From Hymenobacter coccineus (GTDB taxonomy: Bacteria > Bacteroidota > Bacteroidia > Cytophagales > Hymenobacteraceae), in the NCBI RefSeq assembly GCF_001816125.1, contig NZ_MDZA01000459.1:1-64000 (forward strand): DNA of 64,000 nt, given 5' to 3'. Shown piece by piece: positions 1-8,864 of this stretch (the first letter of the stretch is position 1; each line of letters opens with the position of its first letter). Below the pieces are notes generated by a model. The model saw only the letters and a list, made by a program, of their open reading frames with translations. It searched no databases and had not been told where the DNA came from. The translations under genes and the position numbers were made by a program.

Positions 1-2
1 AC

Positions 3-140
3 GCCGCGGCGCAGGGGCAGGCGGGCTGGGCCGGGCTGCTGGCGCTCACCAACGTGGGCTACAACCTCTACCCGATGTGGCTCCAGCAATACATTCGGGC
101 GCGGCTGGCCGCGAGCGCGCCGCGGCGGGGGCCCCGGTAG
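3..140 (+). CDS. C-terminal end of a CrtO-like glycosyl-carotenoid acyltransferase (partial)
   Basis: An open frame enters from the left edge and stops with TAG at 138-140, giving about 45 residues. The visible tail contains NVGYNLYPMWLQQYIRARL. It resembles the conserved C-terminal NxYP..LQRYNR.R segment of glycosyl-4,4'-diaponeurosporenoate acyltransferase (CrtO) proteins, small membrane enzymes that acylate the sugar of carotenoid glycosides. A Gly/Leu-rich stretch before it fits a last membrane helix. The remaining tail is Arg/Ala-rich and probably not conserved. The family call rests only on this short motif; the rest of the gene lies outside the window. Confidence 0.4.
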   Translation, partial: AAAQGQAGWAGLLALTNVGYNLYPMWLQQYIRARLAASAPRRGPR

Positions 141-272
141 GAGCTGCTAATTTCGAAAAGCGTTGGAAAGCACCTGATGAAATGATGTTGATCATCAGAA
201 GAATTTCCGCTGCAGATACCACTCAACTGAATCAGTGAGTTGAGAAAAGCTTCCGCTGCGTACTTTCCAGCC

Positions 273-1309
273 ATGAAAACACTTTTCCTCGGATTACTGC
301 TAACGGCCGGCCTGCTGGGGCCCCGGCGGCGCGAGCCCAGCGTGGTGGCGACAAGTTCCAGCACGAATTGCAAATCACGCCGGCTACGGCCGCTTGGGGC
401 TACTACGACGCGGCCGCGCCGCCGGTGCTGCGCATCAAGTCGGGCGATGCCGTGCGGGTGCATACGCTCATCACCTCCACCCCGGCGCGGCTGGAAGGGG
501 CAGGCGTGGCCCTGGCGCAGGTCGAGCAGTCGCTGCGCGACATCACCACGCAAGTAACCAATAAGGGGCCCGGGGGGCACATCCTCACGGGGCCCATTTT
601 TGTGGAAGGCGCTGAGCCCGGCGACGTGCTGGAGGTGCGCATCCAGCGCATCAACCTGGCCATTCCGTACGCCTACAACGCGTTTGGGGCCAAGAGCGGC
701 TTCATCCCGGAGGATTTCCCGTATTCGAAAATGAAGATAATTCCGCTTGATGCGAAGCAGGGCGTGGCCCACTTCGCGCCGGGCATCGACGTGCCGCTGC
801 GGCCGTTTTTTGGCAGCATGGGCGTGGCGCCGCCGGTGGCCGCGGGCCGCATCAACAGCGCGCCGCCCGGCATTCACGGCGGCAACCTCGACAACCGGGA
901 GTTGGTGGCGGGCACCACGCTGTACCTGCCGGTGCACGTGCCCGGGGCCCTGTTTTTCGTGGGCGACGGCCACGCTGGCCAAGGCAACGGCGAGGTCGAC
1001 ATCACGGCCCTGGAAACCTCGCTCACTGGCACGCTCCAGTTCATTGTGCGCAAAGACCTGCACCTCAAGCTGCCCCGTGCCGAAACGCCCACCGCCTACA
1101 TCAGCATGGGCTTGAACGAGGACCTGACGCTGGCCGCCAAAGACGCGGTGCGCGAGATGATTGACTTCCTGGTGGCCACCCGCGGCCTGAGCCGCGACGA
1201 CGCCTACATGCTGGTGAGCGTGGCCGGTGACCTCGACGTGACGCAGGTGGTGGACGGCACCCGCGGGGCCCACGTGGTGCTGCCCAAAAGCATTTTTGGG
1301 AAGAAATAG
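273..1309 (+). CDS. Secreted acetamidase/formamidase-family protein, frameshifted in the signal-peptide region
   Basis: From TTG 368 onward the frame encodes about 313 residues of an FmdA/AmdA-type amide hydrolase, with GDAVRVHT near the start, IHGGNLDNREL in the middle and the family signature GDGHAGQGNGEV. Enzymes of this family release ammonia from formamide, acetamide or related short amides. The likely true start is ATG 273, which opens a clear signal peptide (MKTLFLGLLLTAGLLG), but in another frame. Re-reading one base in the GGGGCCCC run at 317-324 joins the two as LLGAPGARAQRGGDKFQHELQ, with a plausible cleavage site after ARA. The product is therefore probably exported. The one-base break is either a sequencing error or a real lesion. 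The TTG start at 368 would give a leaderless protein and is the less likely choice. Confidence 0.75.
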
Positions 1310-1444
1310 GGGCTCCGGGCCGGTGCGGTACCGCGTTGCCTCCCCCACGTTCGGAACGCTGGGAGGGCAGTGCCGCCGCCGGTGGGGTGTAGTTGGATAA
1401 GTGAAAAGTGCAGCAGCTTCACCGGCCGTTTACTTGCTGGTGCG

Positions 1445-1452
1445 TATGTTTG
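1445..1452 (+). promoter_or_regulatory. Bacteroidota-type -7 promoter element of the thi operon
   Basis: TATGTTTG matches the Bacteroidota -7 consensus TAnnTTTG exactly and ends about 8 bases before the first paired bases of the TPP riboswitch, where the transcript should begin. No convincing -33 TTG box is visible at the usual distance, so the assignment rests on the -7 match and its position. Confidence 0.5.
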
Positions 1453-1460
1453 AGGCGTAA

Positions 1461-1542
1461 ACTTTAGGGGTGCCCCGCCACGCGGGGCTGAGACAATACC
1501 CTTGGAACCTGATGCGGATAATGCCGCCGAAGGGAAAAGTAC
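1461..1542 (+). promoter_or_regulatory. TPP riboswitch (THI element)
   Basis: The stretch contains the conserved thi-box core: a GGGGTGCCC start with its GCGGGG partner, GCTGAGA followed by ATACCC, then ACCTGATGCGGATAATGCCGC and GAAGGGAA. These are the pyrimidine-sensor and pyrophosphate-sensor helices of the thiamin pyrophosphate aptamer. It sits 91 bases before thiS, heads the whole thi operon, and should reduce expression when TPP is abundant. The expression platform is not obvious. A short palindrome CAACTAGTTG at 1622-1631, directly against the thiS start, could take part in hiding the ribosome site; that is inference. Confidence 0.93.
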
Positions 1543-1632
1543 TGGTCCGCACGCGGCCGCCTCATGGGCGCGCCGTGGCCGGCACCCACTATTGTTTGCG
1601 GCTTGCATTGTCCCAACTAATCAACTAGTTGC

Positions 1633-1836
1633 ATGGTCTGCTACGTAAACAATTTGCCCCACGAAGCCGCCGAGCAGCAGCCGCTGCAGGAGCTGCTGGC
1701 GGCCCTGGGGCTGGCCCAGCCGCGCGGCCTCGCCGTGGCCCTGAACGATGCCGTGGTGCCCCGCGCCGAGTGGGCCACCCGCGCCGTGCAGCCCCACGAC
1801 CGCCTTACCATCATCCGCGCCACCCAAGGGGGCTAG
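1633..1836 (+). CDS. thiS: Sulfur carrier protein ThiS
   Basis: This 67-residue beta-grasp protein begins MVCYVNN and ends in the di-glycine tail QGG that is adenylated by ThiF and converted to a thiocarboxylate. The thiocarboxylate donates sulfur to the thiazole ring made by ThiG. The length is normal for ThiS. It is the first gene after the TPP riboswitch and lies 33 bases before thiC. The ATG at 1633 was chosen because it gives the canonical ThiS N-terminus. Confidence 0.92.
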   Translation: MVCYVNNLPHEAAEQQPLQELLAALGLAQPRGLAVALNDAVVPRAEWATRAVQPHDRLTIIRATQGG

Positions 1837-3747
<1,911 letters not shown>

Positions 3748-3750
3748 CCA

Positions 3751-3839
3751 TCTGTCATGCTGAGCGTGCGAAGCATCTTATCACCGCTGAACGACTTATT
3801 CTAGCCTGATAAGATGCTTCGCACGCTCAGCATGACAGA
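3751..3839. repeat. Perfect 33-bp inverted repeat between thiC and thiD
   Basis: Arms 3751-3783 and 3807-3839 are exact reverse complements, separated by a 23-base loop. The arm starts TCTGTCATGCTGAGCGTGCG and ends in AAGCATCTTATCA. The thi transcript would fold here into a very stable hairpin with no U-tract. The arm resembles the GTCATGCTGAGCG...CGAAGCATCT type of interspersed palindrome I recall from many bacterial genomes. It may act as an mRNA-stabilising or processing stem, or be a mobile palindrome that landed in the operon. Confidence 0.85.
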
Positions 3840-3862
3840 CGAGAGCCAAAGCGTTAAGTCTT

Positions 3863-4618
3863 ATGCCTACCCTTCGCCCCTACGCCCTCACCATTGCCGG
3901 TTTCGACCCCAGTGCCGGCGCCGGCGTGCTGGCCGACGTGAAAACGCTGGAAGCCAGCGGCGTGTACGGGCTAGCCGCCTGCACCGCCCTCACGGTGCAA
4001 ACCGACGTGGCGTTTGAGCGGGTGAATTGGGTGCCGCTGGTCGACATCCAGGCGCAAGTGCAGCCGCTGCTGGCGCGGTTTGAGGTCGGCTTCGTAAAGG
4101 TTGGCCTCATAGAAAGCCTGCCGCTGCTGCTGGAATTGTTGCAGTGGCTGAGGGCCCAAAATCCGCTGATTCAAGTCGTTTGGGACCCGGTGCTGAAGGC
4201 TACGGCAGGCTACGAGTTTCACCCACAACCCGATTCGCAGCTGCTAAAAGCCATTTGCCAGAACCTGGCGCTCATCACCCCCAACCGGCCCGAGGCCCTG
4301 CGCCTGTACCCCGCCGCCACGGCCGAAGCGGCCGCCGAAACGCTGGCTGCCCAGTGTCCGGTGCTGCTGAAGGGCGGGCACGCCGCCGGGGCCCTGGCCA
4401 CCGACGTACTGCTGGCCGCCGGCCAACAGCACGTGTTTGGGGCCCCACGCCTGCCGCACGGCGCCAAGCACGGCAGCGGCTGCGTGCTGTCAGCGGCCGT
4501 GCTTGCCCGGCTGGCGCTGGGCGACGACCTGGCCGAAGCCTGTTGGGCCGGCAAGACCTACACCACCGCCTTCCTGGCCAGTACCGAAACGCTGCTGGGC
4601 TACCATTCGCTAAGTTAA
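3863..4618 (+). CDS. thiD: Hydroxymethylpyrimidine/phosphomethylpyrimidine kinase ThiD
   Basis: A 251-residue ribokinase-fold enzyme that phosphorylates HMP and HMP-P to HMP-PP for joining to the thiazole. The N-terminus [20 protein letters not shown] is the ThiD substrate-binding signature. [10 protein letters not shown] lies in the middle, and the C-terminal [15 protein letters not shown] holds the GxGC anion hole with its catalytic-type cysteine. The ATG at 3863 places the signature directly at the N-terminus. It lies 115 bases after thiC, across the palindrome, and 6 bases before thiE. Confidence 0.93.
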   Translation: MPTLRPYALTIAGFDPSAGAGVLADVKTLEASGVYGLAACTALTVQTDVAFERVNWVPLVDIQAQVQPLLARFEVGFVKVGLIESLPLLLELLQWLRAQNPLIQVVWDPVLKATAGYEFHPQPDSQLLKAICQNLALITPNRPEALRLYPAATAEAAAETLAAQCPVLLKGGHAAGALATDVLLAAGQQHVFGAPRLPHGAKHGSGCVLSAAVLARLALGDDLAEACWAGKTYTTAFLASTETLLGYHSLS

Positions 4619-4624
4619 CAAGGT

Positions 4625-5257
4625 ATGGAAATCAGCTATTTGCACTACATCACGACCAACGCGGAAGCGGCCGAGCTGGCTTGCCAGGGCGGAGTGCGCT
4701 GGGTGCAGCTGCGCATGAAGAATACGCCCGATGCCGAGTGGAAAGCCCGGGCGCTGGCCACTCAAGCCGTGTGCCGCCGCCACGGCGCCACGTTCATCGT
4801 CAACGACAACCCGCGGCTGGCCCAGGAAATCGGGGCCGACGGCGTGCACCTGGGCAAGCAGGACATGCCGCCCGCCGAGGCCCGGGCCCTGCTGGGGCCC
4901 CGGTTCATCATCGGCGGCACCGCCAACATGTTTGCGGATATCGAGCGGCTGGTGGCGGCCGGCGTCGATTACGTTGGGTTGGGGCCCTTCCGCTTCACCA
5001 CCACCAAGGAAAAGCTGAGCCCAATTTTGGGCCTGGCGGGCTACGCCGATGTCCTGGCGCGGTGCCGGGCGGCTGGCTTCACGGTGCCGGTAATCGGCAT
5101 TGGTGGCATTGCGCTGGCCGATGTGGGGGCCCTGCGGGCGACTGGCCTGCACGGGGTGGCCGTGTCGAGCGCCATCGGCGGGGCGGCCGCTCCGGCCGCG
5201 ACGGCGGCGCTTTTTGTAGAAGAATTGACCAAGCCTTTGGCAGTAGAAACAGCATGA
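4625..5257 (+). CDS. thiE: Thiamin-phosphate synthase ThiE
   Basis: A 210-residue TIM-barrel enzyme joining HMP-PP and thiazole phosphate to give thiamin phosphate. Visible motifs are VQLRMKN (pyrophosphate site), [25 protein letters not shown], and the C-terminal [10 protein letters not shown] phosphate-binding loop with VAVSSAI. The stop overlaps the thiG start as ATGA, which suggests translational coupling. A second, more divergent ThiE/TenI homologue lies at the end of the operon on the other strand; this copy keeps the canonical residues and is the likely true synthase. Confidence 0.93.
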   Translation: MEISYLHYITTNAEAAELACQGGVRWVQLRMKNTPDAEWKARALATQAVCRRHGATFIVNDNPRLAQEIGADGVHLGKQDMPPAEARALLGPRFIIGGTANMFADIERLVAAGVDYVGLGPFRFTTTKEKLSPILGLAGYADVLARCRAAGFTVPVIGIGGIALADVGALRATGLHGVAVSSAIGGAAAPAATAALFVEELTKPLAVETA

Positions 5258-6026
5258 AAACCCAACCCCTCGTTATTGCTGGCCGCACGTTCGCATCGCG
5301 GCTCTTCACGGGCACCGGCAAGTTCAGTTCGTCGGCGCTGATGGAAGAGGCCCTGCTGGCTTCCGGCTCGGAGCTGGTGACGGTGGCCCTAAAGCGCGTG
5401 AACGTGGCCGATGCCGACGACGACATCCTGCGCCACCTTGGCCACCCGCAGTTCAGCCTGCTGCCCAACACTTCGGGCGTACGCACTGCCAAGGAAGCCG
5501 TGTTTGCCGCCCAGCTGGCGCGCGAGGCCCTGGAAACGAACTGGCTCAAGCTCGAAATTCATCCCGACCCCAAGTACCTGCTGCCCGACCCCGTCGAAAC
5601 CCTGCGCGCCGCCGAGGAGCTGGTGAAGCTGGGCTTCGTGGTGCTGCCCTACGTGCACGCCGACCCGGTGCTGTGCAAGCGTCTGGAGGAAGCGGGCGTG
5701 GCCGCCGTGATGCCGCTGGGGGCCCCCATCGGCTCCAACAAAGGCTTGCTGACCCGAGAATTCTTAGAAATCATCATCGGCCAAAGCCGCGTGCCGGTGG
5801 TGGTGGACGCCGGCCTGGGGGCCCCTCGCACGCCGCCGCCGCCCTCGAAATGGGCGCCGACGCGGTGCTGGTGAACACGGCCATTGCCGTGGCCGGGCAA
5901 CCCGTGGCCATGGCGCAGGCCTTCCGGCTGGCCGTGGAAGCCGGGCGCCTGGCCTACGAAGCGCGGCTCGCGGCGCCGGCGGCCCAGGCTGTGGCCAGTT
6001 CGCCGCTCACCGCATTTTTAGATTAA
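5254..6026 (+). pseudogene. thiG: Thiazole synthase ThiG, interrupted by a one-base frameshift
   Basis: ThiG condenses deoxyxylulose phosphate, dehydroglycine and ThiS-thiocarboxylate into thiazole phosphate. The first 190 or so residues are normal: [20 protein letters not shown], the Schiff-base lysine in WLKLE (Lys99) and [14 protein letters not shown]. After [10 protein letters not shown] the frame fails in the G5C4 run at 5817-5824. The expected [23 protein letters not shown] continues in the next frame to a stop at 6026. Adding one C restores a full protein of about 257 residues. Every other operon gene is intact and thiG is normally needed for thiamin prototrophy, so a sequencing error is likely. 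If the break is real, the strain should need thiazole. Confidence 0.9.
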
Positions 6027-6038
6027 AGCCCCGCAACC

Positions 6039-7160
6039 ATGAGCTTCCGCCCCATTTTTGAATCCCATCCGTGGGACGATGTGAAGGCCAGCATCTACGC
6101 CAAAACCGGGGCCGACGTGGAGCGGGCCCTGGCCGCGCCGCGCCGCACGCTGGACGATTTCAGGGCCCTGATTTCGCCCGCGGCGGCGCCTTATCTGGAG
6201 CAGATGGCGCAGCTCAGCCAGCAGCGCACGCGCCAGCGGTTCGGCCACACCGTGCAGCTATACGTGCCGCTGTACCTGAGCAACGAGTGCCAGAACATCT
6301 GCACGTACTGCGGCTTTAGCCTGGACAATAAAATAGCTCGGCGTACCCTCAGCAGCGTGGAAATGCTGGCCGAAGCCGCCGTGCTCAAGGGCTGGGGCTA
6401 CGAGCACGTGCTGCTGGTGACCGGCGAAGCCAACCAGACGGTGGGCGTCGATTACCTCGAAAAAGCGCTGCGCACGCTGCGCCCGCACTTCGCCCATTTA
6501 TCTATGGAAGTGCAGCCGCTGGACCAGGAGGACTACGAGCGGCTCATTCCCGAAGGGCTGAACACGGTGCTGGTGTACCAGGAAACCTACCACCAGGACG
6601 ACTACAAAAAGCACCACCCAAAGGGCAAAAAATCGAACTTCCATTACCGACTCGACACGCCCGACCGGCTGGGGCGGGCCGGTATCCACAAGATGGGGTT
6701 GGGCGTATTGATTGGGCTGGAAGACTGGCGCACCGACTGCTTCTACGCTGCACTGCACCTTGATTACCTGGAGCGTACGTATTGGCAAACCAAGTACAGC
6801 CTGTCGTTTCCGCGGCTGCGGCCGGCCGAAGGCATGCTGCAACCCAAGGTGGAAATGAGCGACCGGGAATTGGTGCAGCTCATCTGCGCCTACCGGCTGC
6901 TGAGCGACGAAGTGGAGCTCTCGCTTTCGACGCGCGAAAACCCAACCTTCCGCGACCATGTTGTGCAGCTAGGCATCACCAGCCTCAGTGCCGGCTCCAA
7001 AACCAACCCCGGCGGCTACGCCGTGGCCCCGGAGTCGCTGGAGCAGTTCGAGATTTCCGACGAGCGCAGCCCGGCCGCCATTGCGGCCATGCTGCGCCGC
7101 CAGGGCCTCGAACCCGTCTGGAAAGACTGGGATGCCACCCTCACCGCCCTCGCCCGATGA
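6039..7160 (+). CDS. thiH: 2-iminoacetate (dehydroglycine) synthase ThiH
   Basis: A 373-residue radical-SAM enzyme that cleaves tyrosine to p-cresol and dehydroglycine, the C2-N unit of the thiazole ring. The cluster motif ECQNICTYCGFS (Cys84, Cys88, Cys91) has the C-x3-C-x2-C spacing. LVTGEANQTVGVDYL and VYQETYH follow, and the C-terminal SAGSKTNPGGYA is typical of ThiH. Presence of ThiH rather than the oxidase ThiO indicates the oxygen-independent thiazole route. Its stop overlaps the thiF start (ATGA). Confidence 0.95.
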   Translation: MSFRPIFESHPWDDVKASIYAKTGADVERALAAPRRTLDDFRALISPAAAPYLEQMAQLSQQRTRQRFGHTVQLYVPLYLSNECQNICTYCGFSLDNKIARRTLSSVEMLAEAAVLKGWGYEHVLLVTGEANQTVGVDYLEKALRTLRPHFAHLSMEVQPLDQEDYERLIPEGLNTVLVYQETYHQDDYKKHHPKGKKSNFHYRLDTPDRLGRAGIHKMGLGVLIGLEDWRTDCFYAALHLDYLERTYWQTKYSLSFPRLRPAEGMLQPKVEMSDRELVQLICAYRLLSDEVELSLSTRENPTFRDHVVQLGITSLSAGSKTNPGGYAVAPESLEQFEISDERSPAAIAAMLRRQGLEPVWKDWDATLTALAR

Positions 7161-8260
7161 CCTCTTCTGCCCCCACCGAAACGCTCTCCGCCGCCGAAAC
7201 CCACCGCTACAGCCGCCACCTGCTGCTGCCCGAAATCGGCACGGCCGGCCAGCTCAAGCTAAAGGCTGCCAAGGTGTTGGTGGTGGGCTGCGGGGGTCTG
7301 GGCTGCCCGGTGCTGCAATACCTGGCCGCCGCCGGCGTGGGCACCCTGGGCCTGCTTGACTTCGACACCGTGGACGAGAGCAACCTCCAGCGCCAGGTGC
7401 TGTACGCCACCGCCGACGTGGGCCAGCCCAAGGCCCTGGCCGCCGCCGCCCGCCTGGGGGCCCAAAACCCGTTCATCCACTTGGTGCCGCACCAGTTTGC
7501 CCTCACCACCGCCAACGCGCTGGACCTGCTGGCCGGCTACGACTTGGTGGTGGACTGCTCGGATAATTTCGCCACCCGCTACCTCGTGAATGACGCCTGC
7601 GTGGTGCTGGGCAAGCCGCTGGTGTACGGGGCCATCTTCAAGTTTGACGGCCAGGTGTCGGTGTTCAACCACCAACAGGGGCCCACCTACCGCTGCCTCT
7701 ACCCCGAACCACCGGCCCCCGGCGAGGCCCCCAGCTGTGCCGAAATAGGGGTGCTGGGCGTGCTGCCCGGCTTGGTAGGTACCTTGCAGGCCACCGAAGT
7801 GCTAAAGCTATTGACCGGCGTGGGCGAAGTGCTCAGCGGCCGGCTGCTGGTGATTGACGCCCTCGGGATGCGCTTCCAAACGCTACGCTTCCGCGCCGTG
7901 CCGGCCGAGCAGCAGCGCACGACGCTGGAAACTGACTACGCCGCCTTCTGTGGGGAGGCCCCGCCCACCGCGCCGCCCGCGCCCGAAATCAGCGCCGCCG
8001 AGCTGCGCGCCTGGCAGGCCAGCGGCCGGCCCCTGCAACTGCTCGACGTGCGCGAGCCCCACGAGCACGCCCAGCGCCACATCGGCGGCCGGCTGGTGCC
8101 GTTGGGCCAACTCGCCGGGGCCCTGGCCGAGCTGCCCGCCGACATGCCCACCGTGGTGCACTGCGCCAGCGGGGTGCGTAGCCAGCGCGCCGCCCGGCTG
8201 CTGCTGGAACACGGCTTCCACGAAGTGTATTCGCTACGCAATGGCCTGGCCGATTGCTGA
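7157..8260 (+). CDS. thiF: ThiF/MoeB-family sulfur-carrier adenylyltransferase with C-terminal rhodanese domain
   Basis: This 367-residue protein has an E1-like domain (residues about 15-255) followed by a rhodanese domain (about 275-365). The nucleotide loop VVGCGGLGC lies at residues 42-50, with DFDTVDESNLQRQ after it. YRCLYPEPP and PSCAEIGVLGV form the MoeB/ThiF core. The rhodanese part has LLDVREPHEHAQRHI and the active-site loop HCASGVRSQRAA. It should adenylate the ThiS C-terminus, and the rhodanese may supply sulfur. No separate MoeB was seen beside the Moco genes at 39-44 kb, so it might also serve MoaD (inference). The ATG overlapping the thiH stop was chosen. Its last 27 bases overlap the convergent gene. 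Confidence 0.9.
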   Translation: MTSSAPTETLSAAETHRYSRHLLLPEIGTAGQLKLKAAKVLVVGCGGLGCPVLQYLAAAGVGTLGLLDFDTVDESNLQRQVLYATADVGQPKALAAAARLGAQNPFIHLVPHQFALTTANALDLLAGYDLVVDCSDNFATRYLVNDACVVLGKPLVYGAIFKFDGQVSVFNHQQGPTYRCLYPEPPAPGEAPSCAEIGVLGVLPGLVGTLQATEVLKLLTGVGEVLSGRLLVIDALGMRFQTLRFRAVPAEQQRTTLETDYAAFCGEAPPTAPPAPEISAAELRAWQASGRPLQLLDVREPHEHAQRHIGGRLVPLGQLAGALAELPADMPTVVHCASGVRSQRAARLLLEHGFHEVYSLRNGLADC

Positions 8261-8854
8261 TTGTAGTATCCGAAAGGCAGCTACCGGGTCGGAATCTTGC
8301 CACACCGCGCCCAACACAGCCACGCCGGCAAAACCCATGTCGCGCACGGCGCTGAGGTTGGTTGCTTCGACGCCGCCCAAGGCCATTACCTGTGGCCGGT
8401 AGCTGCGCCGGGCCGCCCAGCGGGCCAGGGCCCCCGGTAAGGTGTCCAAGTCAAACGCCGCCCCGTAGCCGGGCTTGCTGAAGCTGGCGAAGACGGGGCT
8501 CAGGAATACGTAGTCGTAACGGCGGCGGTGCCGGGCTACCTCGGCCAGGCTGTGGAACGACGTGGACAACGTGAAGCCGCTGCCCGGCCGCCAGGGTGGG
8601 GGCCCCGCCGCCCGCCGCCCGGCCGTAAGGTGGGCCCCGCGCAAGCCGTAGCGCGGCACCAGCTCGTGGTGGCTGTGCAGCACGAGCTGGGAATGAAATG
8701 CTTGCGGAATGGCCTCGATGTAAGCCGCTAGCTCCTGGGCGGGGGCCCCCGGCTTGCGCAAGTGCAGCGTGGCTAGGCCCGCCGCCAGCAGGGCCCCCGC
8801 CACGCGGGGCTCGGCGGCCGCGATAGAAGGCGGCGTGATGACGAACAACTGCAC
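8234..8854 (-). CDS. Divergent ThiE/TenI-like protein
   Basis: A 206-residue thiamin-phosphate-synthase-fold protein read toward the thi operon, its tail overlapping thiF by 27 bases. It shows LHLRKPG, GAHLTAG, FTLSTSFHS, YDYVFLSPVF and the phosphate loop MALGGV. It lacks the VND and KQxD residues of the canonical ThiE at 4625, so it is closer to TenI-like thiazole aromatases or an unassigned homologue. Keeping such a gene beside a complete thi operon supports a thiamin role, but the activity is not determined by the sequence. Translation appears to start at GTG 8854. The stop of the upstream minus-strand DUF5686 gene is only 10 bases away, so the two may be co-transcribed. Confidence 0.8.
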   Translation of the reverse strand: MQLFVITPPSIAAAEPRVAGALLAAGLATLHLRKPGAPAQELAAYIEAIPQAFHSQLVLHSHHELVPRYGLRGAHLTAGRRAAGPPPWRPGSGFTLSTSFHSLAEVARHRRRYDYVFLSPVFASFSKPGYGAAFDLDTLPGALARWAARRSYRPQVMALGGVEATNLSAVRDMGFAGVAVLGAVWQDSDPVAAFRILQSAIGQAIA

Positions 8855-8864
8855 AGCCGGTGGC

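Noticed and set aside
68-1348. Long minus-strand frame opposite the acetamidase gene
   Set aside because: It is a high-GC shadow, rich in His/Gly/Arg/Val repeats with no family motif, and the plus-strand protein is clearly conserved.
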